The notes below the pieces were generated by a model. That model saw only the letters and a program-made list of their open reading frames with translations, had not been told where the DNA came from and ran no database searches. Below are positions 1-9,923 of a stretch of DNA of 64,000 bases, in pieces. The translations under genes were made by a program, and so were the position numbers. The stretch spans positions 6,076,001 to 6,140,000 of the forward strand of contig CBDCVZ010000010.1 in NCBI GenBank assembly GCA_965223215.1. Direction: 5' to 3'. The DNA is from JABDMH01 sp965223215. GTDB taxonomy: Bacteria; Bacteroidota; Bacteroidia; Chitinophagales; Saprospiraceae. The first letter of the stretch is position 1. Every line of letters begins with the position of its first letter.

Positions 1-3000
1 TATTTCATGTGTTTTTTGATCATTACTTCTTGACCATTTTAAACAAACATAATTTGCAATAGACACTGCAGGCGGATCGCGTAGTTTGCCACCGCGCGCC
101 CCTGACCCCGTTGCTGCTCTTTCGAATTATGCAAAAAGCTGGTGCAACCTGCCAGTCCTGACAATGAAGCATAGCGAAGGTCGTCAAGTCGCAGAAACCG
201 GGGCAGGCTTCCCACCATATTTTGAAGGCATTGACAAGTTTCATATCAAATTAATTTTGAAGAAGAGGCTGGGTCACGGCAAGACTATGAAAGAATAAAT
301 CTAATTTGAAATAACTGCGGGCGGATCGCCCCGATTTACCGTAGCGTAGCGGAGGTCAATGGGGGAGGGGGCAGCGCTGGTCGCAGAGTTTTGCCACCGC
401 GCGCCCCTGACCCCCGTTGCTGCTCTTTCGAATTATGCAAAAAGCTGGTGCAACCTGCCAGTCCTGACAATGAAGCATAGCGAAGGTCGTCAAGTCGCAG
501 AAACCGGGGCATGCTTCCCACCATATTTTGAAGGCATTGACAAGTTTCATATCAAATTAATTTTGAAGAAGAGGCTGGGTCACGGCAAGACTATGAAAGA
601 ATAAATCTAATTTGAAATAACTGCGGGCGGATCGCCCCGATTTACCGTAGCGTAGCGGAGGTCAATGGGGGAGGGGGCAGCGCTGGTCGCAGAGTTTTGC
701 CACCGCGTACCCCTGACCCCCGTTGCTGCTCCATTACATTGTGCAGAAACCGAGGCAGGCTTCCCACCATATTTTGAAGGCATTGACAAGTTTCATATCA
801 AATTAATTTTGAAGAAGAGGCTGGGTCACTGGCATGACTATGAAAGAATAAATCTAATTTGAAATAACTGCGTTTGGGTCGCCCCGATTTACCGCAGCGT
901 AGCGGAGGTCAATAGGGGAAGGGGGCAGCGCTGAACCATAGTTTTGGAAATATTATTTCATGTGTTTTTTGATCATTACTTCTTGACCATTTTAAACAAA
1001 CATAATTTGCAATAGACACTGCAGGCGGATCGTGTAGTTTGCCCCCGCGCGCCCCTGACCCCCGTTGCTGCTCTTTCGAATTATGCAAAAAGCTGGTGCA
1101 ACCTGCCAGTCCTGACAACAAAGCATAGCGAAGTTCGTCAAGTCGCAGAAACCGGGGCAATCCTCCCACCATATTTTGAAGGCATTTACAGGTTTCATAT
1201 CAAATTAATTTTGAAGAAAGGCTGGGTCACGGCAAGACAATGAAAGGATAAATCTAATTTGAAATAACTGCGGGCGGATCGCCCCGATTTACCGTAGCGT
1301 AGCGGAGGTCAATGGGGGAGGGGGCAGCGCTGGTCGCAGAGTTTTGCCACCGCGCGCACCTGACCCCCGTTGCTGCTCTTTCGAATTATGCAAAAAGCTG
1401 GTGCAACCTGCCAGTCCTGACAATGAAGCATAGCGAAGGTCGTCAAGTCGCAGAAACCGGGGCAGGCTTCCCACCATATTTTGAAGGCATTTACAAGTTT
1501 CATATCAAATTAATTTTGAAGAAAGGCTGGGTCACGGCAAGACAATGAAAGGATAAATCTAATTTTGAAATAACTGCGGGCGGATCGCCACGATTTACCG
1601 TAGCGTAGCGGAGGTCAATGGGGGAGGGGGCAGCGCTGGTCGCAGAGTTTTGCCACCGCGCACCCCGACCCCCGTTGCTGCTCTTTCGAATTATGCGAAA
1701 AGCTAGTGCAACCTGCCGGTCCTGAAAACGAAGCATAGCGAAGTTCGTCAAGTCGCAGAAACCGGGGCATGCTTCCCACCATATTTTGAAGGCATTGACA
1801 AGTTTCATATCAAATTAATTTTGAAGAAGGCTGGGTCACGGCAAGACAATGAAAGGATAAATCTAATTTGAAATAACTGCGGGCGGATCGCCCCGATTTA
1901 CCGCAGCGCAGTGGAGGTCAATGGGGGAGGGGGCAGCGCTGGGCCGTAGATTTGGAAATATTATTTCATGTGTTTTTTGATCATTACTTCTTGACCATTT
2001 TAAACAAACATAATTTGCAATAGACACTGCAGGCGGATCGCGTAGTTTGCCACCGCGCGCCCCTGACCCCCGTTGCTGCTCTTTCGAATTATGCAAAAAG
2101 CTGGTGCAACCTGCCAGTCCTGACAATGAAGCATAGCGAAGGTCGTCAAGTCGCAGAAACCGGGGCATGCTTCCCACCATATTTTGAAGGCATTGACAAG
2201 TTTCATATCAAATTAATTTTGAAGAAGAGGCTGGGTCACGGCAAGACTATGAAAGAATAAATCTAATTTGAAATAACTGCGGGCGGATCGCCCCGATTTA
2301 CCGTAGCGTAGCGGAGGTCAATGGGGGAGGGGGCAGCGCTGGTCGCAGAGTTTTGCCACCGCGCACCCCTGACCCCCGTTGCTGCTCCATTACATTGTGC
2401 AGAAACCGAGGCAGGCTTCCCACCATATTTTGAAGGCATTGACAAGTTTCATGTCAAATTAATTTTGAAGAAGAGGCTGGGTCACTGGCATGACTATGAA
2501 AGAATAAATCTAATTTGAAATAACTGCGTTTGGGTCGCCCCGATTTACCGCAGCGTAGCGGAGGTCAATGGGGGAGGGGGCAGCGCTGGACTGTAGATTT
2601 GGAAATATTATTTCATGTGTTTTTTGATCATTACTTCTTGACCATTTTAAACAAACATAATTTGCAATAGACACTGCAGGCGGATCGCGTAGTTTGCCCC
2701 CGCGCGCCCCTGACCCCCGTTGCTGCTCTTTCGAATTATGCAAAAAGCTGGTGCAACCTGCCAGTCCTGACAACGAAGCATAGCGAAGGTCGTCAAGTCG
2801 CAGAAACCGGGGCAATCCTCCCACCATATTTTGAAGGCATTTACAGGTTTCATAGCAAATTAATTTTGAAGAAAGGCTGGGTCACGGCAAGACAATGAAA
2901 GGATAAATCTAATTTGAAATAACTGCGGGCGGGTCGCGGAGTTTGCCACCGCGCACCCCGACCCCCGTTGCTGCTCTTTCGAATTATGCGAAAAGCTAGT

Positions 3001-3239
3001 GCAACCTGCCGGTCCTGAAAACGAAGCATAGCGAAGTTCGTCAAGTCGCAGAAAACCGGGGCATGCTTCCCACCATATTTTGAAGGCATTTACAAGTTTC
3101 ATATCAAATTAATTTTGAAGAAAGGCTGGGTCACGGCAAGACCTTGAAAGGATAAATCTAATTTGAAATAACTGCGGGCGGATCGCCCCGATTTACCGTA
3201 GCGTAGCGGAGGTCAATGGGGGAGGGGGCAGCGCTGGCC
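1..3239. repeat. Tandem array of about 250/305/400-bp units with higher-order structure
   Basis: Eleven units, the first and last partial, can be marked by the recurring start CTAATTTGAAATAACTGCG at 301, 607, 854, 1254, 1559, 1863, 2263, 2510, 2909 and 3158. Three lengths occur: about 305 bp (301, 1254, 1559), about 247-249 bp (607, 2263, 2909) and about 400 bp (854, 1863, 2510). The long form carries an extra AT-rich module of roughly 95 bp (about 1-80, 934-1032, 1941-2040, 2589-2687). The short-long pair at 607-1253 recurs at 2263-2908, exactly 1656 bp away. Short open frames on both strands recur in every unit and have no recognisable domain, so I read the array as non-coding. It stops 7 bp before the stop codon of the next gene. 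The left edge runs out of the window. No transposase, direct-repeat/spacer pattern or RNA gene was seen in it. Confidence 0.9.
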
Positions 3240-3246
3240 CTAAACT

Positions 3247-6200
3247 TTAATCCACCTTACTTCCTCGATATTTAATAACCTTCATCTGCCCATTATTGAT
3301 GCCAATGGCAAATCGCTGATTGTCGAGCGGCACAATTTTCTTGCATTCCTCAGAGAGAAATAAACCACTTTGCTGAGCGGGCACCGGTTCAAATTTAAAA
3401 TTGCCTTGGCCAATTAGGAAAAGCCCCATACCGGCATCGGCGCGAGGGGTTTCTATCTCTGAGCCAAACATATTTTGCACAAGAATTAGATCGGGTTGAC
3501 CATCACCAGTCAGGTCGCCTGACCAGATGTCATTAGTATTAGAAACTTGCGCTTCAATCGGCAGTGGATAGTCTTGGAACTTTCCATTGCCCTTATTTTC
3601 CAGTAAGATGCTCTCGAAAGATTCAGCCCGATAATGCAATGCTGTAGCCAAGTTTTCGGCACCATAAATTCCCTCAAGGTCACTAGAAGCAAATAGGTCA
3701 TAGGTGGGAAAAGTCTGCGCCAATTGAGGGATTTGCTGTGAAGAGCAAGATCGACCACGCAAGGGGTAGCGCTCCCCAAAATTATAATAGCTTAACACAA
3801 TGTCTTTCCTTCCATTGCCATCAAAGTCATCATAGTGAACTGAAAAGGGTTCATCTGTACTGGCTTTATACTTGTAATTGAGGCCCAAATTTCCCAAGAC
3901 ATAGTCGTCATCACCATCGCCATCTAAATCACAAGCCTCAATGCTATACCACCAGCCCGTTTTTTGAGAAATATTTTGATCGACCCTGGATTTTTCAAAA
4001 TGACCATTGGTTTGAAAAAAAACCGTTGGTGCCATCCACATACCCACTAAAATAAAATCCATCTGGCCGTCTAAATTTACATCGCTCCAAGCCAAATCGG
4101 TCACCATCCCAATGCCGTCTAATTCAGGTACTAAGGTTTCGGTCTGATCGATGAATGAAAGGGTGCCACTTTCATGCAATTGATTAATTAAAAGGTGGCT
4201 GGTGGTTGGCTCCGGATATTGTCCCGGCACCAGGCGCCCTCCGACGAGCAAGTCTTGATCACCATCACCATCAAAGTCACATGGTTGGGCAACCGCACTA
4301 CTTGTAAAAAACCTGGGAAGGATATTTTTACCAAGTAAAAAATGACCCGTCCCATCGTTGAGGTAGATTCGATCTTGATAAAGTGTATCGTCCTTGGGCT
4401 GCTCATTTCCTCCGCTCACGACATAGAGATCCAGATCACCATCATTTTCAGCGTCAAAAAAAATGGCCCCAACATCTTCAAAGGCGTAATCATTGGTTAA
4501 ATCAGCATTTACGGTGGTAGTAAAATGACCATCCTTATTTTGCAGGAAAATCTGACCTTTCTGCTGATGCGCTCCACCAAGAAAAAAATCAGTGAGTCCA
4601 TCTCCGTTGACATCGCCACTTGTCATTGCTGGACCCAATGTGGACAGCCGATGGGGGAGTAGCACTTCCCTCTCAAAATCATCAAAGTCATTTTCCCGGT
4701 GTATGCCTTGACGCGTTCCTATTAATTCCTCGACGAAAAGGGGTTGCGAAATAGAATTCGTTCTAATGGGGTCTAAGGCATCAATTTTATCAACTTCGAT
4801 GGTTTGATTGACTGGCATCTGATGCAATTTGAGAAACTTACCATCCGGCCACTCAACGAATATAGAATCTATTTGCGTTGCAGCACCGAGTCCAAAATGA
4901 AACGTAGGATCACTTGAAGAATAGAATCCTCGAACAAAATTTAAGGTCTGAAATTGCCTTTGACCATCACTATATACGGTCACTTCAGTACCTGGCATGC
5001 TCAGTGCCTTTTTTTCTGCCGTGCACCTTATCCGCAGGTAATTGCCGACGGACATCAATCTATTTTCGTAAATGGCGGCCGTCCCATTCACATCGTTGGT
5101 TACGATGTCTAGATCACCATCATTGTCCAAATCAGCAATGGCAGCACCAGATGAAAATGAAGGAGGTAAATTACCCCAATTTGTCATCTGATTTTCGAAC
5201 CTGTACCCATCTAAATTTCTAAAGAAATAGTTTTGTAGTCGTTGACTGGGAAAAAAAGAAGAAATTTTTTCAAAATCTATCAGGGGCAATATTTCGGAGA
5301 GGTGATTAATTGGTACCCCATTTCTCTTGATGAGATCTCTTAGGTATTTTTCCGTCTTTTTTAAGGCATCTGTAAATCGTAGATCACGAAAAATGCCATT
5401 GCTCACAAAAAGATCCTGCCAACCATCGTTATCGAAATCCGCAAATAGAGGAGACCAACTCCAGTCGGTATTTGAGACTCCAGCTAATTGACCAATTTCA
5501 CTAAATCGAGAAATGCCTTTGATATCAGTGCCTTGGTTCAATTGAAGTGTATTAAACATGTACTGATAGTGACCCCCAGCTTTTACAATGGACCAGAATT
5601 TTTTTGGTTGCATGCCACTCATGTTGGCCTTGAGACGATAATTATCTTCAGCTACCATATCGAGTGTGATCAGGTCAAATAGGCCATCATTATTAATATC
5701 GCCGACGTCATTGCCCATGCTGAAATTCGAAATGTGGTTCATGGACTTATTAATCGTGTTGAGGAAAGTCCCGTCGCCTTGATTTATATATAGAAAATCA
5801 GGTCCATCGTAATCATTTGACACATATAAATCAAGCCAATCGTCTCCATTAAAATCTGCGGTTATAGCATTGAGTCCATAGCCACGATTGTGTACTCCGG
5901 CTTGTTCCGTCACGTCTATGAAATAACCATCTCGATTTTGAAGTAGCCGACAGCTCAAGTTGGCCCGCAGCCAATTTTTACCGTGCAAGGGAGACATCAA
6001 TGCTGGATTAGGTGGCTGGTTGACCAAGAATACATCTAAATCCTGATCACCATCATAGTCAAAGAAAAGTGCCTGTTGGCTTCGCGAAGTATCGGCGAGA
6101 CCATATTTCTCAGCACTTTCTTGAAATTGACCGTCACCTTGATTGATATATAATTCATTCATCCGGAGTTCTGGAGATTCATCATAGAGAGATTTGCAGA

Positions 6201-6597
6201 CATAGATGTCTAGCCAACCATCTTGGTTAATGTCTATTAACGAAACTCCCGTAGACCATCCTCCCTTATCTTGAATGCCGGATGTGCTGGTTGCTTTTCT
6301 GAAAGTAAGATTACCCTGATTTAAATAAAGTTGATCGCTAACCTGATTACCACATAAATATAAATCTGGTAAACCATCATTGTTGAAGTCCCCAATACCG
6401 ACGCCACCACCATTGTAGATGTATTCATAAATGAGAAAACTACGGCCTTTTTCATCAGGGATTATATTATTGAAATCGAGTCCCGAATGCTCTTGATCAA
6501 TCAATCTGAAACCGTGCACCTCTGAAATCTGAGCATTAGCCGTAAAATGCGCGGTGGCTATCAAATAGAAAATCCAATTGTATTCGCAAAGTTTCAT
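3247..6597 (-). CDS. Secreted FG-GAP/VCBS repeat protein with ASPIC/UnbV domain (CRTAC1-like)
   Basis: This 1116-residue protein has an N-terminal signal peptide ending near ANA-QIS. It is built from many Asp-rich calcium-binding FG-GAP loops of the form DxNxDGxxDL (for example DFNNDGLPDLYL, DINQDGWLDIYV, DFDGDGDQDLLV), which fold as beta-propeller blades. An ASPIC/UnbV domain lies at about residues 515-590 (around RGFYSSSDPTFHFG), followed by a second set of FG-GAP repeats. Members of this family are common in Bacteroidota next to SusC/SusD genes and are thought to be surface proteins that bind glycan or ligand; the exact role is unknown. No T9SS tail is visible. The gene diverges from the M43 protease, and its 3' end touches the tandem array. 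Start chosen at the ATG preceding the signal peptide. Confidence 0.9.
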   Translation of the reverse strand: MKLCEYNWIFYLIATAHFTANAQISEVHGFRLIDQEHSGLDFNNIIPDEKGRSFLIYEYIYNGGGVGIGDFNNDGLPDLYLCGNQVSDQLYLNQGNLTFRKATSTSGIQDKGGWSTGVSLIDINQDGWLDIYVCKSLYDESPELRMNELYINQGDGQFQESAEKYGLADTSRSQQALFFDYDGDQDLDVFLVNQPPNPALMSPLHGKNWLRANLSCRLLQNRDGYFIDVTEQAGVHNRGYGLNAITADFNGDDWLDLYVSNDYDGPDFLYINQGDGTFLNTINKSMNHISNFSMGNDVGDINNDGLFDLITLDMVAEDNYRLKANMSGMQPKKFWSIVKAGGHYQYMFNTLQLNQGTDIKGISRFSEIGQLAGVSNTDWSWSPLFADFDNDGWQDLFVSNGIFRDLRFTDALKKTEKYLRDLIKRNGVPINHLSEILPLIDFEKISSFFPSQRLQNYFFRNLDGYRFENQMTNWGNLPPSFSSGAAIADLDNDGDLDIVTNDVNGTAAIYENRLMSVGNYLRIRCTAEKKALSMPGTEVTVYSDGQRQFQTLNFVRGFYSSSDPTFHFGLGAATQIDSIFVEWPDGKFLKLHQMPVNQTIEVDKIDALDPIRTNSISQPLFVEELIGTRQGIHRENDFDDFEREVLLPHRLSTLGPAMTSGDVNGDGLTDFFLGGAHQQKGQIFLQNKDGHFTTTVNADLTNDYAFEDVGAIFFDAENDGDLDLYVVSGGNEQPKDDTLYQDRIYLNDGTGHFLLGKNILPRFFTSSAVAQPCDFDGDGDQDLLVGGRLVPGQYPEPTTSHLLINQLHESGTLSFIDQTETLVPELDGIGMVTDLAWSDVNLDGQMDFILVGMWMAPTVFFQTNGHFEKSRVDQNISQKTGWWYSIEACDLDGDGDDDYVLGNLGLNYKYKASTDEPFSVHYDDFDGNGRKDIVLSYYNFGERYPLRGRSCSSQQIPQLAQTFPTYDLFASSDLEGIYGAENLATALHYRAESFESILLENKGNGKFQDYPLPIEAQVSNTNDIWSGDLTGDGQPDLILVQNMFGSEIETPRADAGMGLFLIGQGNFKFEPVPAQQSGLFLSEECKKIVPLDNQRFAIGINNGQMKVIKYRGSKVD

Positions 6598-6680
6598 GTT
6601 TCTAAATTCGTAAGAAGTCGACTTCTGCTGGCTTCATTCTATGTATATCACACAAAGAAGGTATGTACTCTATTGTGATC

Positions 6681-6688
6681 CAAAGGTA
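6681..6688 (-). promoter_or_regulatory. Candidate Bacteroidota -7 element for the FG-GAP protein gene
   Basis: On the minus strand the sequence reads TACCTTTG, an exact fit to the Bacteroidota -7 consensus TAnnTTTG. It lies about 85 bp upstream of the ATG at 6597. No good -33 TTTG is visible, so this is a motif match only. Confidence 0.3.
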
Positions 6689-6830
6689 AGAATCTCAAGT
6701 GCACAGTGGTGGTCTTTTTTGATGTGATAATTTTTTTAGAGACACAGTGTCATTGTTGACCCATACTTGAGATTCATCTTGAGTAAAATGGGGCACTGCT
6801 ATGCGGTCTGTATTTTATTATATTCATAGG

Positions 6831-8102
6831 ATGGTTCGAGGTCTTTTCTATATAAATCGCTGTTGGATTTATTTGGTGTTTGTCATGTATTGCAACTTAA
6901 TTAATTCAATCAATGGTCAGTCAAGATGTGGATATGCGGAGATCGAGGCAGAGGTGGCAAAATCTGAGATGTTTGTTGAGCTTCGTGTACAGCAAGAAGA
7001 AGACATTAAGGACTGGATTCGATCGAATATGAATCTGGCTAGGACCAGTCGAGAATATTTGATTCCCGTGGTGGTACATGTCGTTTGGAATAAAACTGAA
7101 GAGAATATTGATTATACTCAGATTCAACATCAGATTGAAGTATTGAATCGGGATTTCGCTGGCTTAGATGTACCAGATGACTTGCCAGAGGAATTTGAAA
7201 CGATTAAGGCCCGGACTAGTATTCAGTTTTGTTTGGCAATCAAGACTCCTGATAATCAAATCACAAATGGTGTTACGAGGACCTTTACATCACAAACCGA
7301 AATCGGTCAGAAATATAACATTTATTACGATGAATTGGGAGGCAAATCCATTTGGAATGCTGAAAAATACTTAAATATTTGGGTCTGCAATTTCGATGAT
7401 TCAAGGGAAGGATTAGGATTTGCCAGGCCTCCATATTTAATTACGAGAGATAGCAAAGAAAAGGATGGCGTAGTCATCGATTACCGGGCCTTTGGTATGG
7501 GTGGCACGGCCCTAGCTCCTAACGATAGGGGTCGCACGCTTGTCCATGAAATTGCACATTACTTGAATATACGACATCTATGGAAGGAAAATACATGTGC
7601 CGATGATGGGGTAGAGGATACACCGATCCAGGCGGTTCACTATATCGCATGCCCTACTTTTCCACAGGCTTCTTGCGGATCCATCGATATGCCGATGAAT
7701 TTTATGGATTATGTAGATGATTCGTGCATGCATTTATTTACAGAAGGTCAAATGCAAAGAATGATCGCTGTATTAAATACCGCTCGAAGGTCACTCATTC
7801 AAGAAAATGCCGCAGTCTGCAATTTTACGTCGGGCACTAAAAATGCGGGGCTTCACCAAAAGAGGCTGAATTTATTTCCCAATCCGGTTAGCCATACCTT
7901 GGAGATCGATCTTAGTTTAGGTCATTTCTTGGTGAAATATTGGAAGATCAGCGATTTCTTGGGAAGGGAGATCCAAACTGGATATTTTAGTGCGGAAGAC
8001 AAGGTTGGAATTTTGGATGTATCGCATCTTTCCAGTGGTATGTTTTATTTGGCCATGGGAGTCGGAGGCCATTTACATACTGGCCGTTTCATTAAGCAGT
8101 AG
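6831..8102 (+). CDS. Secreted M43 (pappalysin-type) zinc metalloprotease with T9SS sorting domain
   Basis: Zinc metalloprotease of peptidase family M43, predicted to be exported and passed to the type IX system. The zinc site HEIAHYLNIRH begins at codon 7545 (residue 239 from this start) and fits HExxHxxxxxH. A downstream NFMDY segment fits the Met-turn of the family. The C-terminal 70 residues (LFPNPVSHTLEI ... SSGMFYLAM) match a type A T9SS sorting domain. The frame is open from an ATG at 6801, but the ATG at 6831 puts the hydrophobic stretch at a normal distance for a signal peptide ending near INGQ; 6801 remains possible. It diverges from the FG-GAP protein and converges on the SusD gene. 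The substrate cannot be inferred. Confidence 0.88.
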   Translation: MVRGLFYINRCWIYLVFVMYCNLINSINGQSRCGYAEIEAEVAKSEMFVELRVQQEEDIKDWIRSNMNLARTSREYLIPVVVHVVWNKTEENIDYTQIQHQIEVLNRDFAGLDVPDDLPEEFETIKARTSIQFCLAIKTPDNQITNGVTRTFTSQTEIGQKYNIYYDELGGKSIWNAEKYLNIWVCNFDDSREGLGFARPPYLITRDSKEKDGVVIDYRAFGMGGTALAPNDRGRTLVHEIAHYLNIRHLWKENTCADDGVEDTPIQAVHYIACPTFPQASCGSIDMPMNFMDYVDDSCMHLFTEGQMQRMIAVLNTARRSLIQENAAVCNFTSGTKNAGLHQKRLNLFPNPVSHTLEIDLSLGHFLVKYWKISDFLGREIQTGYFSAEDKVGILDVSHLSSGMFYLAMGVGGHLHTGRFIKQ

Positions 8103-8149
8103 TACATTCATTTGGGTAGCTTGCAAATTCCAGCCCGACAATCTATTTT

Positions 8150-8184
8150 AAAAAAAGGTTTCATCTGCCATGAGACGAAACCTT
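8150..8184 (-). terminator. Intrinsic terminator after the SusC-SusD operon
   Basis: Read on the minus strand, a 12-bp stem (AAGGTTTCGTCT with AGATGAAACCTT, one G-T pair) closes a six-base loop and is followed by a run of T. It lies about 80 bp after the SusD stop codon. Confidence 0.7.
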
Positions 8185-8192
8185 CATAAGGT

Positions 8193-8218
8193 GTTTATCA
8201 AGTTTTGTTTTGATAAAC
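8193..8218. other. Second hairpin between the M43 protease and SusD genes
   Basis: GTTTATCAA (8193-8201) and TTGATAAAC (8210-8218) form a perfect 9-bp inverted repeat around an 8-base loop. There is no T-run on either strand. It may add to transcription end or RNA stability between the convergent genes. Confidence 0.4.
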
Positions 8219-8261
8219 TTCTACTGCCAATATGACTTTATCAAAAAATCAATTTCAACAC

Positions 8262-9893
8262 TTAATTATCCCACCAAATTGGACTGAAATAAGAATCTCC
8301 GGCGCTATATCTACTTACGGCATCCTGGTAATTTGCTTGATTGTTATTCTTCTCGTCCTCTGGATACACGATTCGTGTTGGCATACCAATGACCTCTTTC
8401 GTTTCACTGAAACGAGTCTCTAAGAGTGGAATTAAACCTGACCGTCTAACCAAGTACCAAGCTTCGTTGGGATGCATGAAAAGATCCAACCATCGCTGTG
8501 TATGTATTTGTTTCAATCCGTCTGCCTCGTTCCAAGCATTTTGCGGATGACTAATTAGAGCAGCTATTTGCTCTTCAGTGACCTCTGGTTTAGGAATGCT
8601 AAATTCCTCATAATATCTATTTGTGGTCATGGTATAGTATCGATTTACTGACGCAGCAATTCCCTTCTCGTACCATTCTTGTGCATCACCGGCGGCCCAG
8701 CCTCTTTGATATGCTTCAGCTCGTAGAAAGCACACTTCCGCAAACGAAGTCTCATAATTTACTCCGTGATCATTATCGCTAACCAGTAAAAAACTGTGAC
8801 CACTATAATTACCGCGATGCTCTAGTCCTGCGGGATTTTGTTTCCGTTCCGTTACATAGGGAGACCCGGTGAGTTCCTCTCTTTCATCCGGTGATTGCGG
8901 CATGGCGACCCACATACTGTCTTGATTCCGTTCGAAGAGAATGTGCACCCGTGGATCAAAAATATCGGCACCGGTAGGATCATCTCCGTCGCTCATATGG
9001 TTCCAAATGTTTTCACCCATGCGCACGCCGAAGTAAAACTCCCAGGCAAAGTAAGCTCCGCCATCGACGCCATTCACATCCCTGCCAAATTTCAGAACTT
9101 CCTGATCGCTCTCTGGCAAAGGTCGATTTTCGTTCAGGACGAGAGCTGCGATCCTGCTGGCCTCAGCGGGATCCACATTTGATAGCCTAGTCCCGTAGCG
9201 CAATAATAAGGTATTGGCTAATTTTTGCCATTTAGCCATATCGTTGCTGAACACGGTTTCCTCGCCGCCAAAGTTGAAAAAAGACTGACCATCAGAAGCC
9301 TTGTCGTTTAGGTCAAATGAAGTAGATGCTTTCTCTAGTTTGGATAGAGCATCACGATAAATGGATTCCTGGGAATCATATACCGGTCTTAAGATCTGGT
9401 TTTCTGCATCTTGACCCTTACCAGCCTGTGCATATGGAATGTCGCCATATAGATCAGTGGTTCGAAGAGAGAACCATGCATGCACGACATCAATAATCGC
9501 TTGTCGATTCACATTTAAGTGAGCGTTCGGTCCCGAATTGATCTCATTGAAGGTAACCTGAATGGCCTCTAAATCTCGTAAAGTCGAAAAGTAGTTACTC
9601 CAAACAGATTCGATCCCTCGGACGTTAACTTCTACCTCAAATTCCGAATCCAGATCGGTTGCAGATAATTGCGACCAATCATAGGTATGATGGTTTTCTA
9701 TATATAGCGCATTATTTCCATTAATACTGATTGGTAACGAACGTACCACCGAATTAAATAATAAAGATGGCGTTGCAGCTGCAGGGTTTTTTGGGTCTTC
9801 ATTGAGTGCCTCAAAATCATCGGTACACTGCAAAAAGCATAGCCCGATCAAAAAAAGAAGGCTAACTAATCGAATATTTACTTTATAGCTCAT
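8262..9893 (-). CDS. SusD/RagB-like outer-membrane lipoprotein
   Basis: Surface lipoprotein that pairs with SusC to capture ligand for TonB-driven uptake. The 543-residue product opens with a lipoprotein signal whose lipobox ends at Cys23 (LCFLQC). The start of the mature protein (DDFEALNEDPKNP) and the helix-rich TPR-like body with a late segment KQIHTQRWLDLFM fit the SusD-like_2 branch. It lies 30 bp downstream of the SusC gene on the same strand, so the two are almost certainly cotranscribed, and an intrinsic terminator follows. No sugar specificity can be read from the sequence. It is unusual that no glycosidase lies beside the pair. Confidence 0.93.
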   Translation of the reverse strand: MSYKVNIRLVSLLFLIGLCFLQCTDDFEALNEDPKNPAAATPSLLFNSVVRSLPISINGNNALYIENHHTYDWSQLSATDLDSEFEVEVNVRGIESVWSNYFSTLRDLEAIQVTFNEINSGPNAHLNVNRQAIIDVVHAWFSLRTTDLYGDIPYAQAGKGQDAENQILRPVYDSQESIYRDALSKLEKASTSFDLNDKASDGQSFFNFGGEETVFSNDMAKWQKLANTLLLRYGTRLSNVDPAEASRIAALVLNENRPLPESDQEVLKFGRDVNGVDGGAYFAWEFYFGVRMGENIWNHMSDGDDPTGADIFDPRVHILFERNQDSMWVAMPQSPDEREELTGSPYVTERKQNPAGLEHRGNYSGHSFLLVSDNDHGVNYETSFAEVCFLRAEAYQRGWAAGDAQEWYEKGIAASVNRYYTMTTNRYYEEFSIPKPEVTEEQIAALISHPQNAWNEADGLKQIHTQRWLDLFMHPNEAWYLVRRSGLIPLLETRFSETKEVIGMPTRIVYPEDEKNNNQANYQDAVSRYSAGDSYFSPIWWDN

Positions 9894-9923
9894 TTTTTCT
9901 CATTAATAATTAGAAGCAAAAAT

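Noticed and set aside
1..3200. Many 60-105 codon open frames on both strands with similar products (for example MKLVNAFKIWWEACPG)
   Set aside because: They recur only because the DNA repeats, exist in several frames of both strands and show no domain or start signal. I treat them as by-products of the array.
1..3239. Possible CRISPR array
   Set aside because: Units are 250-400 bp and conserved throughout; there are no short repeats separated by unique spacers and no cas genes.
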